From an uncultured Prevotellaceae bacterium (GTDB lineage: Bacteria > Bacteroidota > Bacteroidia > Bacteroidales > Bacteroidaceae), in NCBI GenBank assembly GCA_900318685.1, contig ONLL01000045.1:1-46864 (forward strand): a stretch of 46,864 bases of DNA. The letters run 5' to 3'. Of the stretch, positions 8,092 through 16,521 are shown piece after piece. The notes below the pieces were generated by a model. That model did no database searches. It saw only the letters and a program-made list of their open reading frames with translations, and was not told the DNA's origin. The first letter of the stretch is position 1. The number at the start of each line of letters is the position of its first letter. Both the position numbers and the translations under genes were made by a program.

Positions 8092-10700
8092 GACGACTAG
8101 CCTTGGCTCTGCCATTCATCATTTTCCAGTTGTCATCCAGCCCGGTAATGGCGCAGGATGTCACCATCCCCTTCGACCTCAGTCAGCAGGGTGTACGTTT
8201 CCAGCCCACATGGGGCCTCGACCAGGCTTGGATCAGCGACCAGAACATGCGCAAGGGCATCAACCACATGGGGAAGGAGAACGTAGGCATCGGACGCTCT
8301 TGCTTCCGCACCGTGAAAGCGCTCATCAACGACTCTGTGCTCGACAACGACGCCATCAACTACATGCGTCGCCGAGCCAACATCTTCAATCAGGTCAGCG
8401 ACACCCTGCCCTTGGTGCTCACCGTCGACCAGGAGGCTGGCTCCGACGAGTATTTCGTCAAAAACAAGAACTGCGACGTCAACCACTGGGCTGCCAACAT
8501 CGTCAGTCATGTACACTGGATGCAGCAGAACTCCAGGCATCCTGTCATCGGCGTCTCTATCTATAATGAGCCCGACTACTGGTCAGTGGAGGAAGGAGCC
8601 ACCAACGCCAAGCAGATACAGATAGCCAAACTGCTGCGCCAGCAGCCACGCCTCGACAGCGTCGCCATCGTGGGGGCCAACACCCTCAACGACGATCAGG
8701 CCCTCAACTGGTACACCAGCGGCAAGGAGTGGTATGAATGGGGCAACACCCATCAGCTGGCCGGCGACTTCGCTCATTTCGCCAACTTCTACCAGCAGCT
8801 CGTCAAGGACGGCAAAGTGGGCTATGGCGACGAGATGCACAATGTGGGCGAAGCCATGATAGGACTCGAGTACGGCATGACGGTAGGCATCTGGTGGGGC
8901 TTCGACAGCCGGGCCAGAGGTGAGTTTTGCGACATCAGCCGACACGGCGAGCGACTGGCCTACGGCGAGCATCGCGCCAACTGGACAGCCGCCTCTGTAT
9001 GGCGACATGACGATGGCCGCGTGAAAGCCTTCATAGGCTCCTCTGAGCGACAGGCCGCCACCACCACCTATCAGTTCCTCTCACTCGATCGTGATGTCTA
9101 CTTCGACGGGCACGGACCTCTCCGTAATTACACGATGGAAATTCCTGGAGGCACAGGCTATCAGAAAGGACAGACCAATGCCGAGCGTGTCATCGATATC
9201 ACCTGGGGCGACAATGTGGCTCCCTCGGCCATCACGTCCGGACTCTACAAGCTCATCAACAAGAAGACAGGAGGCGCTGTTGCCTATACGGCCAATGGCA
9301 GCAACATCGTGCAGCAGAAATATACTGGCACGGCCAAGCAGCAGTGGACCGTCAAGCCCTGCGACCCTCGCACTGGCGGCGACTACAGCTTCTACGACAT
9401 CGAGGCATCAGACAATGCCAAGATCCACCTCAACGTGAAGAACTACTCCACCTCCACAGCCGACATCATCGCATGGACACAGGACAAGCCCACCAGCAAC
9501 GAGCAGTGGTATCTGCAATACGCAGGCGACGGCTATTACTACCTGCGCAACCGTGAGAGTGCACTCTACATGTCGTCGGCAGGAACTGCTGTCACCTCTC
9601 GCGTACAGCAGACCAACATGCTCAACGAGGCCAACCGCGACCGCATGCTGTGGCGACTGCTGCCCGTCGACGTGGACTACGAGACTGAAGCCCCTGCCCA
9701 GCCCACTAGCCTGTTGGCAGAGCCCCAGTCGGCATCCGTACGTCTCACTTGGGAAATGGGGAAGGAAGACGATCTCGACGGATATATCGTGCTGCGCGCT
9801 GACCAGGCAACTGGCGAGTGGAACACCATTGCCCGTCATGTCAACCCGCCCTTCATCGACAAAGGCGCACTGCCTGGCCACACATATCTTTATAAGATAA
9901 AGGCCATCGACCGTGCACAGAACATCAGCGAAACGTCAGCAGAGGCCACAGTCACTACTCCCACAGAGAAAGCCCTTGTGGCACACTGGATCATGAACGA
10001 GACCCTCGACGATGCCACTGACAACCAGATGACTGGCTCACCCGCCGTGACTCCCGTCGTCTATGAAGTCGGACATGCTGAGGGCACGAAGTCGCTGCGT
10101 TTCAAGAACAAGCAGTACATCCAACTGCCCACCGACCTCATCAAGGGCGACCAGCTCACCGTCAGCATGTGGATCAGGCCTATGGCCTCAGCAGCATGGC
10201 AGCGGCTGTTTGACTTTGGTCACGACAGCAGCCACTACATCTACCTCACCACCAGCACAGGCACCACCTCACGTCTGGCCATGAAGGCAGGCACCAATGA
10301 GCAGACCATCGACTTCCAGCGCTTCACCGTAGGCAAATGGCATCATGTCGTCGTCACCCTCGCCCCTGGCACTGCTGCCGTCTACGTCAACGGAAAGGCT
10401 GTGGCACAGCGTGAAGAGATTCCGTTCGGCATCTCCGACATCGTGCCCATCATCAACTACTTCGGCAGGAGTCAGGCATCCAGCTCGACCTATTTCCAAG
10501 GCAATCTGGAAGACGTCCGCCTGTACAACTACGCGCTCACAGCCGACGAGGTGTCACAACTCTACGACACGGTCAGTGCCATTGAGACGACCCAGCAGGA
10601 CAGCCCCGCAGCGACCATCCACTCGCTCGACGGCATGCGTCTGCAGCAGCCGCGTCATGGTCTGAACATCATCAATGGAAAGGTGCAACTCAACCGTTAA
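8088..10700 (+). CDS. Secreted glycosidase-like protein with ricin-type, FnIII and LamG domains
   Basis: An 870-residue exported protein coupled to the preceding gene by a 4-bp overlap. A signal peptide (1-22) leads into a TIM-barrel-like domain (about 25-380). Glu161 in SIYNEPDYW and Glu249 in GDEMHN are plausible acid/base and nucleophile of a clan-A hydrolase. A ricin-type beta-trefoil (about 385-535, with repeated QQW/EQW motifs), a fibronectin-III domain (about 545-630) and a LamG/concanavalin-like domain (about 635-830) follow. The C-terminus (IHSLDGMRL, then HGLNIINGK) is a degenerate T9SS-like tail. The three binding modules suggest a cell-surface or secreted enzyme acting on a complex polysaccharide together with its partner. 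I do not recognise a specific GH family with certainty. Confidence 0.65.
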   Translation: MRRLALALPFIIFQLSSSPVMAQDVTIPFDLSQQGVRFQPTWGLDQAWISDQNMRKGINHMGKENVGIGRSCFRTVKALINDSVLDNDAINYMRRRANIFNQVSDTLPLVLTVDQEAGSDEYFVKNKNCDVNHWAANIVSHVHWMQQNSRHPVIGVSIYNEPDYWSVEEGATNAKQIQIAKLLRQQPRLDSVAIVGANTLNDDQALNWYTSGKEWYEWGNTHQLAGDFAHFANFYQQLVKDGKVGYGDEMHNVGEAMIGLEYGMTVGIWWGFDSRARGEFCDISRHGERLAYGEHRANWTAASVWRHDDGRVKAFIGSSERQAATTTYQFLSLDRDVYFDGHGPLRNYTMEIPGGTGYQKGQTNAERVIDITWGDNVAPSAITSGLYKLINKKTGGAVAYTANGSNIVQQKYTGTAKQQWTVKPCDPRTGGDYSFYDIEASDNAKIHLNVKNYSTSTADIIAWTQDKPTSNEQWYLQYAGDGYYYLRNRESALYMSSAGTAVTSRVQQTNMLNEANRDRMLWRLLPVDVDYETEAPAQPTSLLAEPQSASVRLTWEMGKEDDLDGYIVLRADQATGEWNTIARHVNPPFIDKGALPGHTYLYKIKAIDRAQNISETSAEATVTTPTEKALVAHWIMNETLDDATDNQMTGSPAVTPVVYEVGHAEGTKSLRFKNKQYIQLPTDLIKGDQLTVSMWIRPMASAAWQRLFDFGHDSSHYIYLTTSTGTTSRLAMKAGTNEQTIDFQRFTVGKWHHVVVTLAPGTAAVYVNGKAVAQREEIPFGISDIVPIINYFGRSQASSSTYFQGNLEDVRLYNYALTADEVSQLYDTVSAIETTQQDSPAATIHSLDGMRLQQPRHGLNIINGKVQLNR

Positions 10701-10725
10701 CCCTGAGCAAAGGCAAAGAGAAAGA

Positions 10726-11478
10726 TTATTTGGTGAGGGTTCTGTCATCAAGATACTGATTGAAGCGCTCGCGATAGCTGTCGCCGATAGGCAGATACTC
10801 GTCAGGACCCATGATGACACGATTTTTGTTCACCTCCTGCACCTTCTCGAGGTTGACAATATAGGAACGGTGAATACGCATGAAGGTGGGGGGCAGAAAG
10901 TCCTCCATCTTCTTCATTGAGAGATAGGTGATGACAGGTCGCGGCTGGCTGTCGAGATGCAGCTTGAGATATTCGCTCATGGCCTCCACATAGCGGATGT
11001 CGCTGATGGTGATTCTGACGGTACGGCTATCCGTCTTGACAAAGATGGTATCGGCATTGCGATTGGAAGGCTCAGTGCCAGCAACGGGTGAAGTTTCGCC
11101 TCCCTGACTGGCTGCTGAACGCAACTCATATTGTTCTTTGACCTTGAGGGCAGCCCGCTGGAAATCCTGCAGGCCAAAGGGCTTGAGAAGATAGTCGATG
11201 GCATTCACGCGATAGCCCTCAACGGCATATTCGGCATAGGCCGTGGTGAAGACGATGAGTGGAGGTGCTATCAGCTGCCGCACAAAGTCCATACCGTTGA
11301 GGTCGGGCATGTTGATGTCGCAGAAGATGGCATCGACTACTTCCTCCTCCATGATTTTCTGTGCTTCGAGGGCACTCATGCATTCACCACAAAGCTGAAA
11401 GAAAGGCATTTTCCTGATGTAGGCGGCCAGCTGCTGCAATGCCAGTGGCTCGTCGTCGATGGCAAGTACTTTGATCAT
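10726..11478 (-). CDS. LytTR-family response regulator
   Basis: A 250-residue response regulator. The receiver domain (1-120) shows the acidic pair Asp8-Asp9, the phosphoacceptor Asp54 in FCDINMPDLNG, a conserved Thr in VFTTAYAEYAV, and Lys in YLLKPF. A LytTR DNA-binding domain (about 150-245) contains IRYVEAMSEYLKLHL and MRIHRSYIVNLEKV, both characteristic. An upstream in-frame TTG at 11484 is ignored in favour of the ATG beginning MIKVLAIDDEP. It follows the LytS-type kinase gene after 50 bp and is almost certainly its partner. The two surface-protein genes at the head of the same run are the obvious candidate targets. It converges with the glycosidase operon, 25 bp away, with no clear terminator between. 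Confidence 0.92.
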   Translation of the reverse strand: MIKVLAIDDEPLALQQLAAYIRKMPFFQLCGECMSALEAQKIMEEEVVDAIFCDINMPDLNGMDFVRQLIAPPLIVFTTAYAEYAVEGYRVNAIDYLLKPFGLQDFQRAALKVKEQYELRSAASQGGETSPVAGTEPSNRNADTIFVKTDSRTVRITISDIRYVEAMSEYLKLHLDSQPRPVITYLSMKKMEDFLPPTFMRIHRSYIVNLEKVQEVNKNRVIMGPDEYLPIGDSYRERFNQYLDDRTLTK

Positions 11479-11484
11479 ATCCAA

Positions 11485-11545
11485 TGACTTTGTTTATAAT
11501 GGAAGAATGACATATCCTTTGACTCTGTTTATAATGGAAGAATGA
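11485..11545. repeat. Two 26-bp direct repeats spanning the kinase stop and kinase-regulator gap
   Basis: A 26-bp sequence containing GTTTATAATGGAAGAATGA occurs at 11485-11510 and 11520-11545 with one mismatch. The right copy carries the last codons and stop (11529) of the kinase. The left copy lies in the spacer before the regulator. This is a local tandem duplication of the gene end. Confidence 0.8.
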
Positions 11546-12749
11546 GTTCGACGCTATAGGTATCCGTCTGATCATCGATGTTCAGCGAGTAGCCGTCGCC
11601 ATAGATGAGGTCAAGCCGTCGCCGCACGTTCTGCAGCCCTACGCCTCCGTGATGATCTTCACCTGATGGAACCTTGCTGTTTTTGCAAGTGAAGTACAGA
11701 CCACCGTCATCGATGCCGACAGCAATGTCGATAAACGATTCCTGCCTGTAGCTGACGCCATGCTTGAATGCATTCTCAACAAACGTAATCAGTATCAGCG
11801 GAGGAATCAGCTTGTCAGGAATGCGCTCAGGAATGGCCACGCTGACCTTCACGCGATCAGTAAGGCGCATCCGCATCAGCCGGATATAGTCCTGCGTGAA
11901 GCCTATCTCCCTACTGAGCGGCACCTGCTGCTTCGCCCCCTCATAAAGCACGAAACGCATGATTTTCGACAGGTCGACGATGGCCTCCTTGGCCCGCTCG
12001 GCATCAATGTCGACGAGGGCATGGATGTTGTTGAGCGTGTTCATCAGAAAATGAGGATTAATCTGATAGCGCAGGTATTCCAGCTGCTGTTCCAGGTTCT
12101 GCTTCTCGAGCAGTGCCAGTCGTTTGCGGTCACCCCGCTGTTGGAAGTAGAGCTTCACCCCTAGGTTCAGACCGAGCATGAGGAGAAGGATGATGACTGC
12201 CACCACATCGTGCTGCCCAAAGACAAATGGCGGATGTACCTGCTTGTCATCGGGGCCATGCATGCCGTCAGGAGCAAACCGTCCGTCAGGCTTAGGCATG
12301 CCATCAGGAGCAAACCTGCCGTCAGGCTTAGGCATGTCATCAGGAGCAAACCTGCCATCTGGCTTTGGCATATCGTCTGGCTCGTGCATACCATCGAAGT
12401 GCTCCATAAGAGGCCGATGGCCCATCGTGTCATGCCTCATGTCCTTACGAGGCCTGCCTGCGCACTGCACTACGACAAAAGCCGCCACCAGGACAGCGAC
12501 GAGCGAGAAATAAAGCCAGCGCCGCTGCCGCTGTATGAACAACGGCGCCAGCAGGAAATTATGAATGAGAAACACGACAAAGACAAGAGCAAGCTCCTTC
12601 CACACGTGTATCACGTCATGCCACCCAAACACCAGATAGCCGTCCTGGTCGGCACTCACATAGTGACCCACGATAGGAGCCATGAACAGTACGCCCCACA
12701 ACAGAGCATATACTCCCAGCTCCTGTCTGTCCTGCTTCCACATCTGCAT
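11529..12749 (-). CDS. LytS-type sensor histidine kinase with Met/His/Asp-rich periplasmic repeat loop
   Basis: A 406-residue His_kinase (PF06580-type) sensor. Three membrane segments (about 13-33, 50-70, 79-97) are followed by a loop at 98-180, a fourth membrane segment at about 182-202, and the kinase. The kinase has the phosphoacceptor His233 in YQINPHFLMNTLNNI, an N-box FVENAFKHGV, and a glycine-rich GVGLQNVRRRL. With an inside N-terminus the loop is periplasmic. It holds three 12-residue repeats (DDMPKPDGRFAP type, residues 125-160, DNA 12270-12377, 36-bp period) plus a partial fourth, flanked by HDTMGHRP and GMHGPDDKQVHPP. Such Met, His and Asp density suggests metal or polyanion sensing; that is inference. 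The gene starts 10 bp after the Cthe_2159-type gene and precedes the regulator. Confidence 0.88.
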   Translation of the reverse strand: MQMWKQDRQELGVYALLWGVLFMAPIVGHYVSADQDGYLVFGWHDVIHVWKELALVFVVFLIHNFLLAPLFIQRQRRWLYFSLVAVLVAAFVVVQCAGRPRKDMRHDTMGHRPLMEHFDGMHEPDDMPKPDGRFAPDDMPKPDGRFAPDGMPKPDGRFAPDGMHGPDDKQVHPPFVFGQHDVVAVIILLLMLGLNLGVKLYFQQRGDRKRLALLEKQNLEQQLEYLRYQINPHFLMNTLNNIHALVDIDAERAKEAIVDLSKIMRFVLYEGAKQQVPLSREIGFTQDYIRLMRMRLTDRVKVSVAIPERIPDKLIPPLILITFVENAFKHGVSYRQESFIDIAVGIDDGGLYFTCKNSKVPSGEDHHGGVGLQNVRRRLDLIYGDGYSLNIDDQTDTYSVELILPL

Positions 12750-12759
12750 GGCTTTTTGC

Positions 12760-13725
12760 TTACTTCTTCAGCAGCACTTTTCTGGTTTTGCCTCCCTGGC
12801 GCACGATGGCGATGCCCTGAGCACGATCTATACGACGTCCGCTGAGGTCATAGGCCACCGTCGTCTCGCCGTTGTTCAGCTGCAGGTCTTCGATGGATGT
12901 CGGCGTGGTGGTAAACGTGCGCTTGCCGCCTCCATAGACGACAGAGCCGTCGACCTTTACGTGCTTGCCGCCATAGTCATACACAGCAACAGTGAGTGTG
13001 CCGTCTTCCATATAGAAGTTGCCCGTGTCCTCTTCCTCATGCAGGGGTTTCTGACCTGTGCTGGCAGTGCCGCTGAGCTCCACCTGAATGCCATCGTCCT
13101 CCACGCCGCTGATGTTGATGACGCCGCTCTCCATGAGGAAGTACTCCTTGCAGTGAATGCCGTCCTTCACAGCCTTCGTGACGTTGATGGTGCAGTTCTT
13201 CACCTCCATATATTCCTTGCTGTAGATGGCGTGCTTGCTGTTGCCAACGACGTTCAGCGTTCCCCTTCCCTTGAACTCAGTGTGGCCCTTGGAATGGAAG
13301 CATCCGTTGTAGTCTTCATTCACGCCATCAGTCAGGGTATTGGTAGTCTCTTTCTTCACGCTGACGTCGATGCGCTTGCCGTTCTGAATGTTGACGGCAG
13401 GGCCTTTGGGATTGGTCAGTGTCACGCCAGCCAGGGTCACAGTGCATTTGTAGCCTCCCTCGAGATAGAACTCGCCGTCGCTCGACGATCCTGAGAGGAT
13501 ATACTCTATTTCGCCGATGCTGTTGCCTGTGAACGATGCCGCCTGCACAATCTTGACATGCGAAGAGGTGCCACTGCTGACGGTGACGTAACTGCTGATG
13601 TTGCTCGCCACAGTGACCTTGGCACTATTCCCACTGTAGGTAATCTCGACGGTGTTGTTGTCGATGGCCCACATACTGTTGATACCTGCCACGAGGGCAA
13701 TGATTGAAAGTAAAGTCTTCTTCAT
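12760..13725 (-). CDS. Cthe_2159-type carbohydrate-binding beta-helix protein (short form)
   Basis: A 321-residue exported protein with a Sec signal (MKKTLLSIIALVAGINSMWA). The central region repeats short beta-helix turns, for example NTLTDGVNEDYNGCFHSKG, then GTLNVVGNSKHAIYSKE, then GVINISGVEDDGIQVE. This matches the Cthe_2159 family, whose founding member is a calcium-dependent, pectate-lyase-fold polygalacturonate-binding protein. The tail (VAYDLSGRRID, then KTRKVLLKK) is of the T9SS-like kind. The kinase gene starts 10 bp downstream, and the longer paralogue lies 88 bp upstream, so all four genes probably share the promoter at 15617-15648. A role as the sensed or regulated surface protein is plausible but not shown. 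Confidence 0.8.
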   Translation of the reverse strand: MKKTLLSIIALVAGINSMWAIDNNTVEITYSGNSAKVTVASNISSYVTVSSGTSSHVKIVQAASFTGNSIGEIEYILSGSSSDGEFYLEGGYKCTVTLAGVTLTNPKGPAVNIQNGKRIDVSVKKETTNTLTDGVNEDYNGCFHSKGHTEFKGRGTLNVVGNSKHAIYSKEYMEVKNCTINVTKAVKDGIHCKEYFLMESGVINISGVEDDGIQVELSGTASTGQKPLHEEEDTGNFYMEDGTLTVAVYDYGGKHVKVDGSVVYGGGKRTFTTTPTSIEDLQLNNGETTVAYDLSGRRIDRAQGIAIVRQGGKTRKVLLKK

Positions 13726-13813
13726 TACGAATGGTTCTCTTTGAGTTTTTGTTGTTAGGAGAGTGCAGGAGTAACGCTACTCCCACACTCCTTGTTTCTT
13801 TTTTGATATTGTC

Positions 13814-15583
13814 CTACCAGCCATGTCTTCCTCCTCCACCAGGTTGCATACCAGCTCCCATGCCGCTGCTGAGCGAAGCCGATGCCGTCACGTTTTGCGA
13901 CGTCGACCCCATACTGAGCTTGTAGCTGCCGGCGCTGGCCATGCCTGTGGCTGTGAGCATGATGGTACCGTTATTGTAACTATAGGGCGGCATGTTGAAG
14001 GTGACCAGGGTAGAACTACCGTCGCTGACCGTTACAGCTGCGTTGGCCAATACTGATCCGCTGGTGCTCACCACGCCCTGAGTCGTACTGCCCAGACTGG
14101 CGTCGATGCGTCCTCCGATGCCGAATACGTTTCCACCAGTGATATACAGTCTGCACTGTTCGCCCACGTCGATGCCCGACTCTGCGCCACTGGCACCAAA
14201 GGCCACGATATTGCCGCCCTTGAGATACATATTACCGTTGGCATCCATACCGTCGTTGCCTGTGCTCACTGCCACAATGTCGCCACCGCTGATGGTCATG
14301 TTGCCAGCCGAGTTGACTGCATTGTCATAGGCCGACACCTGCACATTGCCGCCACTGACGTTCAGTGTGCCCTTGCTCTCGATGCCTTCGCCGTTGGCAC
14401 CCTTCGTGCGAACCATGAGCAGGCCGCCGTTCACGTCGAGTGCTCCATGCACGTTCTTCGTGCCGATCTTGATGCCCTTAGGCGAAGCGGTGTCGTTGTT
14501 GCTGGTGTACTTCGACCCTTCAGTAATGACATATAGCGAACCGCCGTTCACATACGCCTCATAGTCGGCCTTCAGACCCTTGCCGCCATTGCCTGTCGAC
14601 TTCAGGTATACCTCTCCGCCATTCTGCGTATAGGTAGAGTCGCACTTGATGGCTGCTGCGCCCTTCACCTCCTGGTCGTCGCTGTCCCATGTGCCGCTGC
14701 CAGTAGTGATGACCGTGGTGCGGCCTCCGTTGACGATGATGTTGCTCTCGCAATTGATGCCCTTGGCTGCAGCTGCCGTCACCTCGACATTGATAATGCC
14801 TCCGTTGACATAGACGCCGTCATTGGCTTTGATGCCATGATTGGCAGTCGACTTCACACAGACATTGATGCCTGAACGGAGCACGATGTAGTCGGCCACA
14901 TGTATGCCATTGTTGTAGTTGCCATAGACCTCCAGCTGTCCCTCGCCGCTCATGAGCAGCTTGCCCTTGCAGTAGAGGGCACCCTTCTGGTCGCTGGCCT
15001 TCGACGAGCTGCCGTCGGCCAGCACGTTGGCCGTTCCATTGGCCAGCTGCAGGAAAGCACGTTTCTTGCTCAGCAGGTTCAGGGCTGTAGAGTCAGGGTT
15101 GGTGATGTCCGTCCCCTTGAGCTCTATCTCGTACTTCTTCTCACCCATGACGGTAAGCGATCCGTTGGTAGTCGTTCCTGTCACAACATAGTGAATACCT
15201 GCCGTCGAACCGTGATCAGCCACCACGTGTGCACCATTGGCCGTGATGGTCACTCCGCTCACCTCGTCGAACGTGGCCTTGTTGCCATCGAAACTGATGT
15301 TCACCTGCGTAGCAAAAGTATTGTTAGCCAGGTCGTCCTCTTCGTCAGGGAAGTACTCGCCGACTGTGGTCTGGGGCTCGGCACTGCTTCTGTCGATGGC
15401 AACCGTGAAGGTGGTCAGGTCGCCGGAGCTGGCTGTTGCCCCTCCACTCTCGCCTCCTACGGCAGTACTGCCTTCTTCGATGTTTCCGTACCAGTCATCC
15501 ATCCAACTCTCGTCTTCCTGACTGCAGCCCTGCAGTCCCACTATCAATGCGAGTAGCATCATTGTCTTCATTACCTTTTTCAT
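13814..15583 (-). CDS. Cthe_2159-type carbohydrate-binding lipoprotein (long form)
   Basis: A 589-residue lipoprotein whose signal ends at LQGCSQED (Cys20). The start at 15583 (MKKVMKTMMLL) is chosen because earlier in-frame starts lie upstream of or within the promoter. Residues about 65-540 form a long run of beta-helix turns with the Cthe_2159 pattern: YEIELKGTDITNPDSTALNL, KGALYCKGKLLMSGEGQLEV, GIHVADYIVLRSG, GIKANDGVYVNGG and so on. The C-terminus ends in a Gly/Met-rich stretch (GMGAGMQPGGGGRHGW) rather than a sorting motif. It heads the run that continues with the short paralogue, kinase and regulator. It is likely surface-exposed and binds an acidic polysaccharide, by family analogy. 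Confidence 0.82.
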   Translation of the reverse strand: MKKVMKTMMLLALIVGLQGCSQEDESWMDDWYGNIEEGSTAVGGESGGATASSGDLTTFTVAIDRSSAEPQTTVGEYFPDEEDDLANNTFATQVNISFDGNKATFDEVSGVTITANGAHVVADHGSTAGIHYVVTGTTTNGSLTVMGEKKYEIELKGTDITNPDSTALNLLSKKRAFLQLANGTANVLADGSSSKASDQKGALYCKGKLLMSGEGQLEVYGNYNNGIHVADYIVLRSGINVCVKSTANHGIKANDGVYVNGGIINVEVTAAAAKGINCESNIIVNGGRTTVITTGSGTWDSDDQEVKGAAAIKCDSTYTQNGGEVYLKSTGNGGKGLKADYEAYVNGGSLYVITEGSKYTSNNDTASPKGIKIGTKNVHGALDVNGGLLMVRTKGANGEGIESKGTLNVSGGNVQVSAYDNAVNSAGNMTISGGDIVAVSTGNDGMDANGNMYLKGGNIVAFGASGAESGIDVGEQCRLYITGGNVFGIGGRIDASLGSTTQGVVSTSGSVLANAAVTVSDGSSTLVTFNMPPYSYNNGTIMLTATGMASAGSYKLSMGSTSQNVTASASLSSGMGAGMQPGGGGRHGW

Positions 15584-15616
15584 AATCATGCTCGTTGTTA
15601 GTTGATTTTGATGGTG

Positions 15617-15648
15617 CAAAGGTAATGATAGACAAAAGACGGGGCAAA
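15617..15648 (-). promoter_or_regulatory. Promoter of the Cthe_2159/two-component run
   Basis: Minus strand: -33 TTTG at 15645-15648, a 20-bp spacer, and -7 TACCTTTG at 15617-15624. Both boxes match consensus. Transcription should start near 15611, which rules out a translation start at 15652. Confidence 0.8.
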
Positions 15649-15685
15649 TCATTTCAGTGAATGCCCCGTTATGTTCAGCAAATCA

Positions 15686-16336
15686 TTATTCGCCCAGCAG
15701 ACCGCCGACAGCCTTCTTGGCTGCTTCAGCAGCATTGTCCACTGCGTCATTGGCAGCTTTCTTGGCGCCCTCAACAGCCTGGCCGGCTGCATCCTTGGCA
15801 CCCTCTACGGCATTGCCTACAGCTTCCTTGGCAGCGTCAACAGCATTGCCGGCAGCGTCGACAGCACCTTCTACAGCGCCTTCCACTGCATCGTTGGCAG
15901 CACCAGCGGCATCATTCAGCTGATCGCCGGCGATACCCACCAAGCCCAGCAACTGGTCGACGGGCTGCTCACTGACGCTCTTGATGAGCTCCTGGGCACG
16001 CTCAGCCATATCGCTGTTGGCTATCTTGCCCACCACTTCCGAGATCTTGGCAGCATTGTCCTTGAGGAACTGCTGAGCCGTCTGCAGATACTCCTGGGCC
16101 TTCTGGGGATTGTCCTTGATGAAGCTCAGGGCTTTCTCCTGGATGTTTCCCACCAGTGCAAAGAGTCCCTCGCCGTCGCCGTTCTTCAGCAGGTTGCCAA
16201 GGGCAGTAGGCAGGTCCTTCACCTCACTGGGAGCCTCAGCCTGAGGATCACCCGTTCCTGGAGTCTCGGTCTTTCCAAGACATGATGCCAGCGTCATTGT
16301 GGCCACTGCCATCAGAGCAAAAAATAATTTCTTCAT
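15686..16336 (-). CDS. Lipoprotein with LEA-like amphipathic helical tail
   Basis: A 216-residue lipoprotein (MKKLFFALMAVATMTLASC, Cys19). Residues 35-135 look helical. From about 138 to 210 the sequence is Ala/Val/Asp/Lys-rich with an 11-residue rhythm of the type NAVEGAKDAAG, AVDAAKEAVG and NAAEAAKKAVG. This is the composition and period of group-3 LEA or apolipoprotein-like helices, which lie along membranes or stay disordered until dried or bound. No enzymatic motif is visible. It has its own promoter (16383-16414) and is separate from the run that follows. The matching DNA is a degenerate GC-rich repeat, so length changes by recombination are likely. I do not recognise a named family; a periplasmic stress or envelope role is a guess. 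Confidence 0.75.
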   Translation of the reverse strand: MKKLFFALMAVATMTLASCLGKTETPGTGDPQAEAPSEVKDLPTALGNLLKNGDGEGLFALVGNIQEKALSFIKDNPQKAQEYLQTAQQFLKDNAAKISEVVGKIANSDMAERAQELIKSVSEQPVDQLLGLVGIAGDQLNDAAGAANDAVEGAVEGAVDAAGNAVDAAKEAVGNAVEGAKDAAGQAVEGAKKAANDAVDNAAEAAKKAVGGLLGE

Positions 16337-16382
16337 ACGATAAATGTTATTAAATTAAGTAATAAAATGATTCTTTCGGCGG

Positions 16383-16414
16383 CAAAATTAAGAAATAAAG
16401 TTGACATGAGCAAA
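16383..16414 (-). promoter_or_regulatory. Promoter of the LEA-like lipoprotein gene
   Basis: Minus strand: -33 TTTG at 16411-16414, a 20-bp spacer, and -7 TAATTTTG at 16383-16390. It lies back to back with the menaquinone promoter at 16431-16462, with only 16 bp between the outer boxes. Confidence 0.72.
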
Positions 16415-16430
16415 AAAAATGGCACAATCA

Positions 16431-16462
16431 TTTGGTCATCATGAAAATATTTGTTATTTTTG
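16431..16462 (+). promoter_or_regulatory. Promoter of the menaquinone gene run
   Basis: Plus strand: -33 TTTG at 16431-16434, a 20-bp spacer, and -7 TATTTTTG at 16455-16462. A start near 16469 leaves a leader of about 50 nt before the ATG at 16522. Confidence 0.75.
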
Positions 16463-16521
16463 CCCTTCGTAACGACTGCTTGCCAGTCAAAATGCCACTA
16501 TAGAACGACACATCAGCAACT

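Noticed and set aside
11700-12749. Possibility that the 36-bp repeats in the kinase are an assembly artefact
   Set aside because: The units differ by point changes and the flanks read through in one frame into a normal kinase, so a true short tandem expansion is more likely. Read-level proof is not available here.
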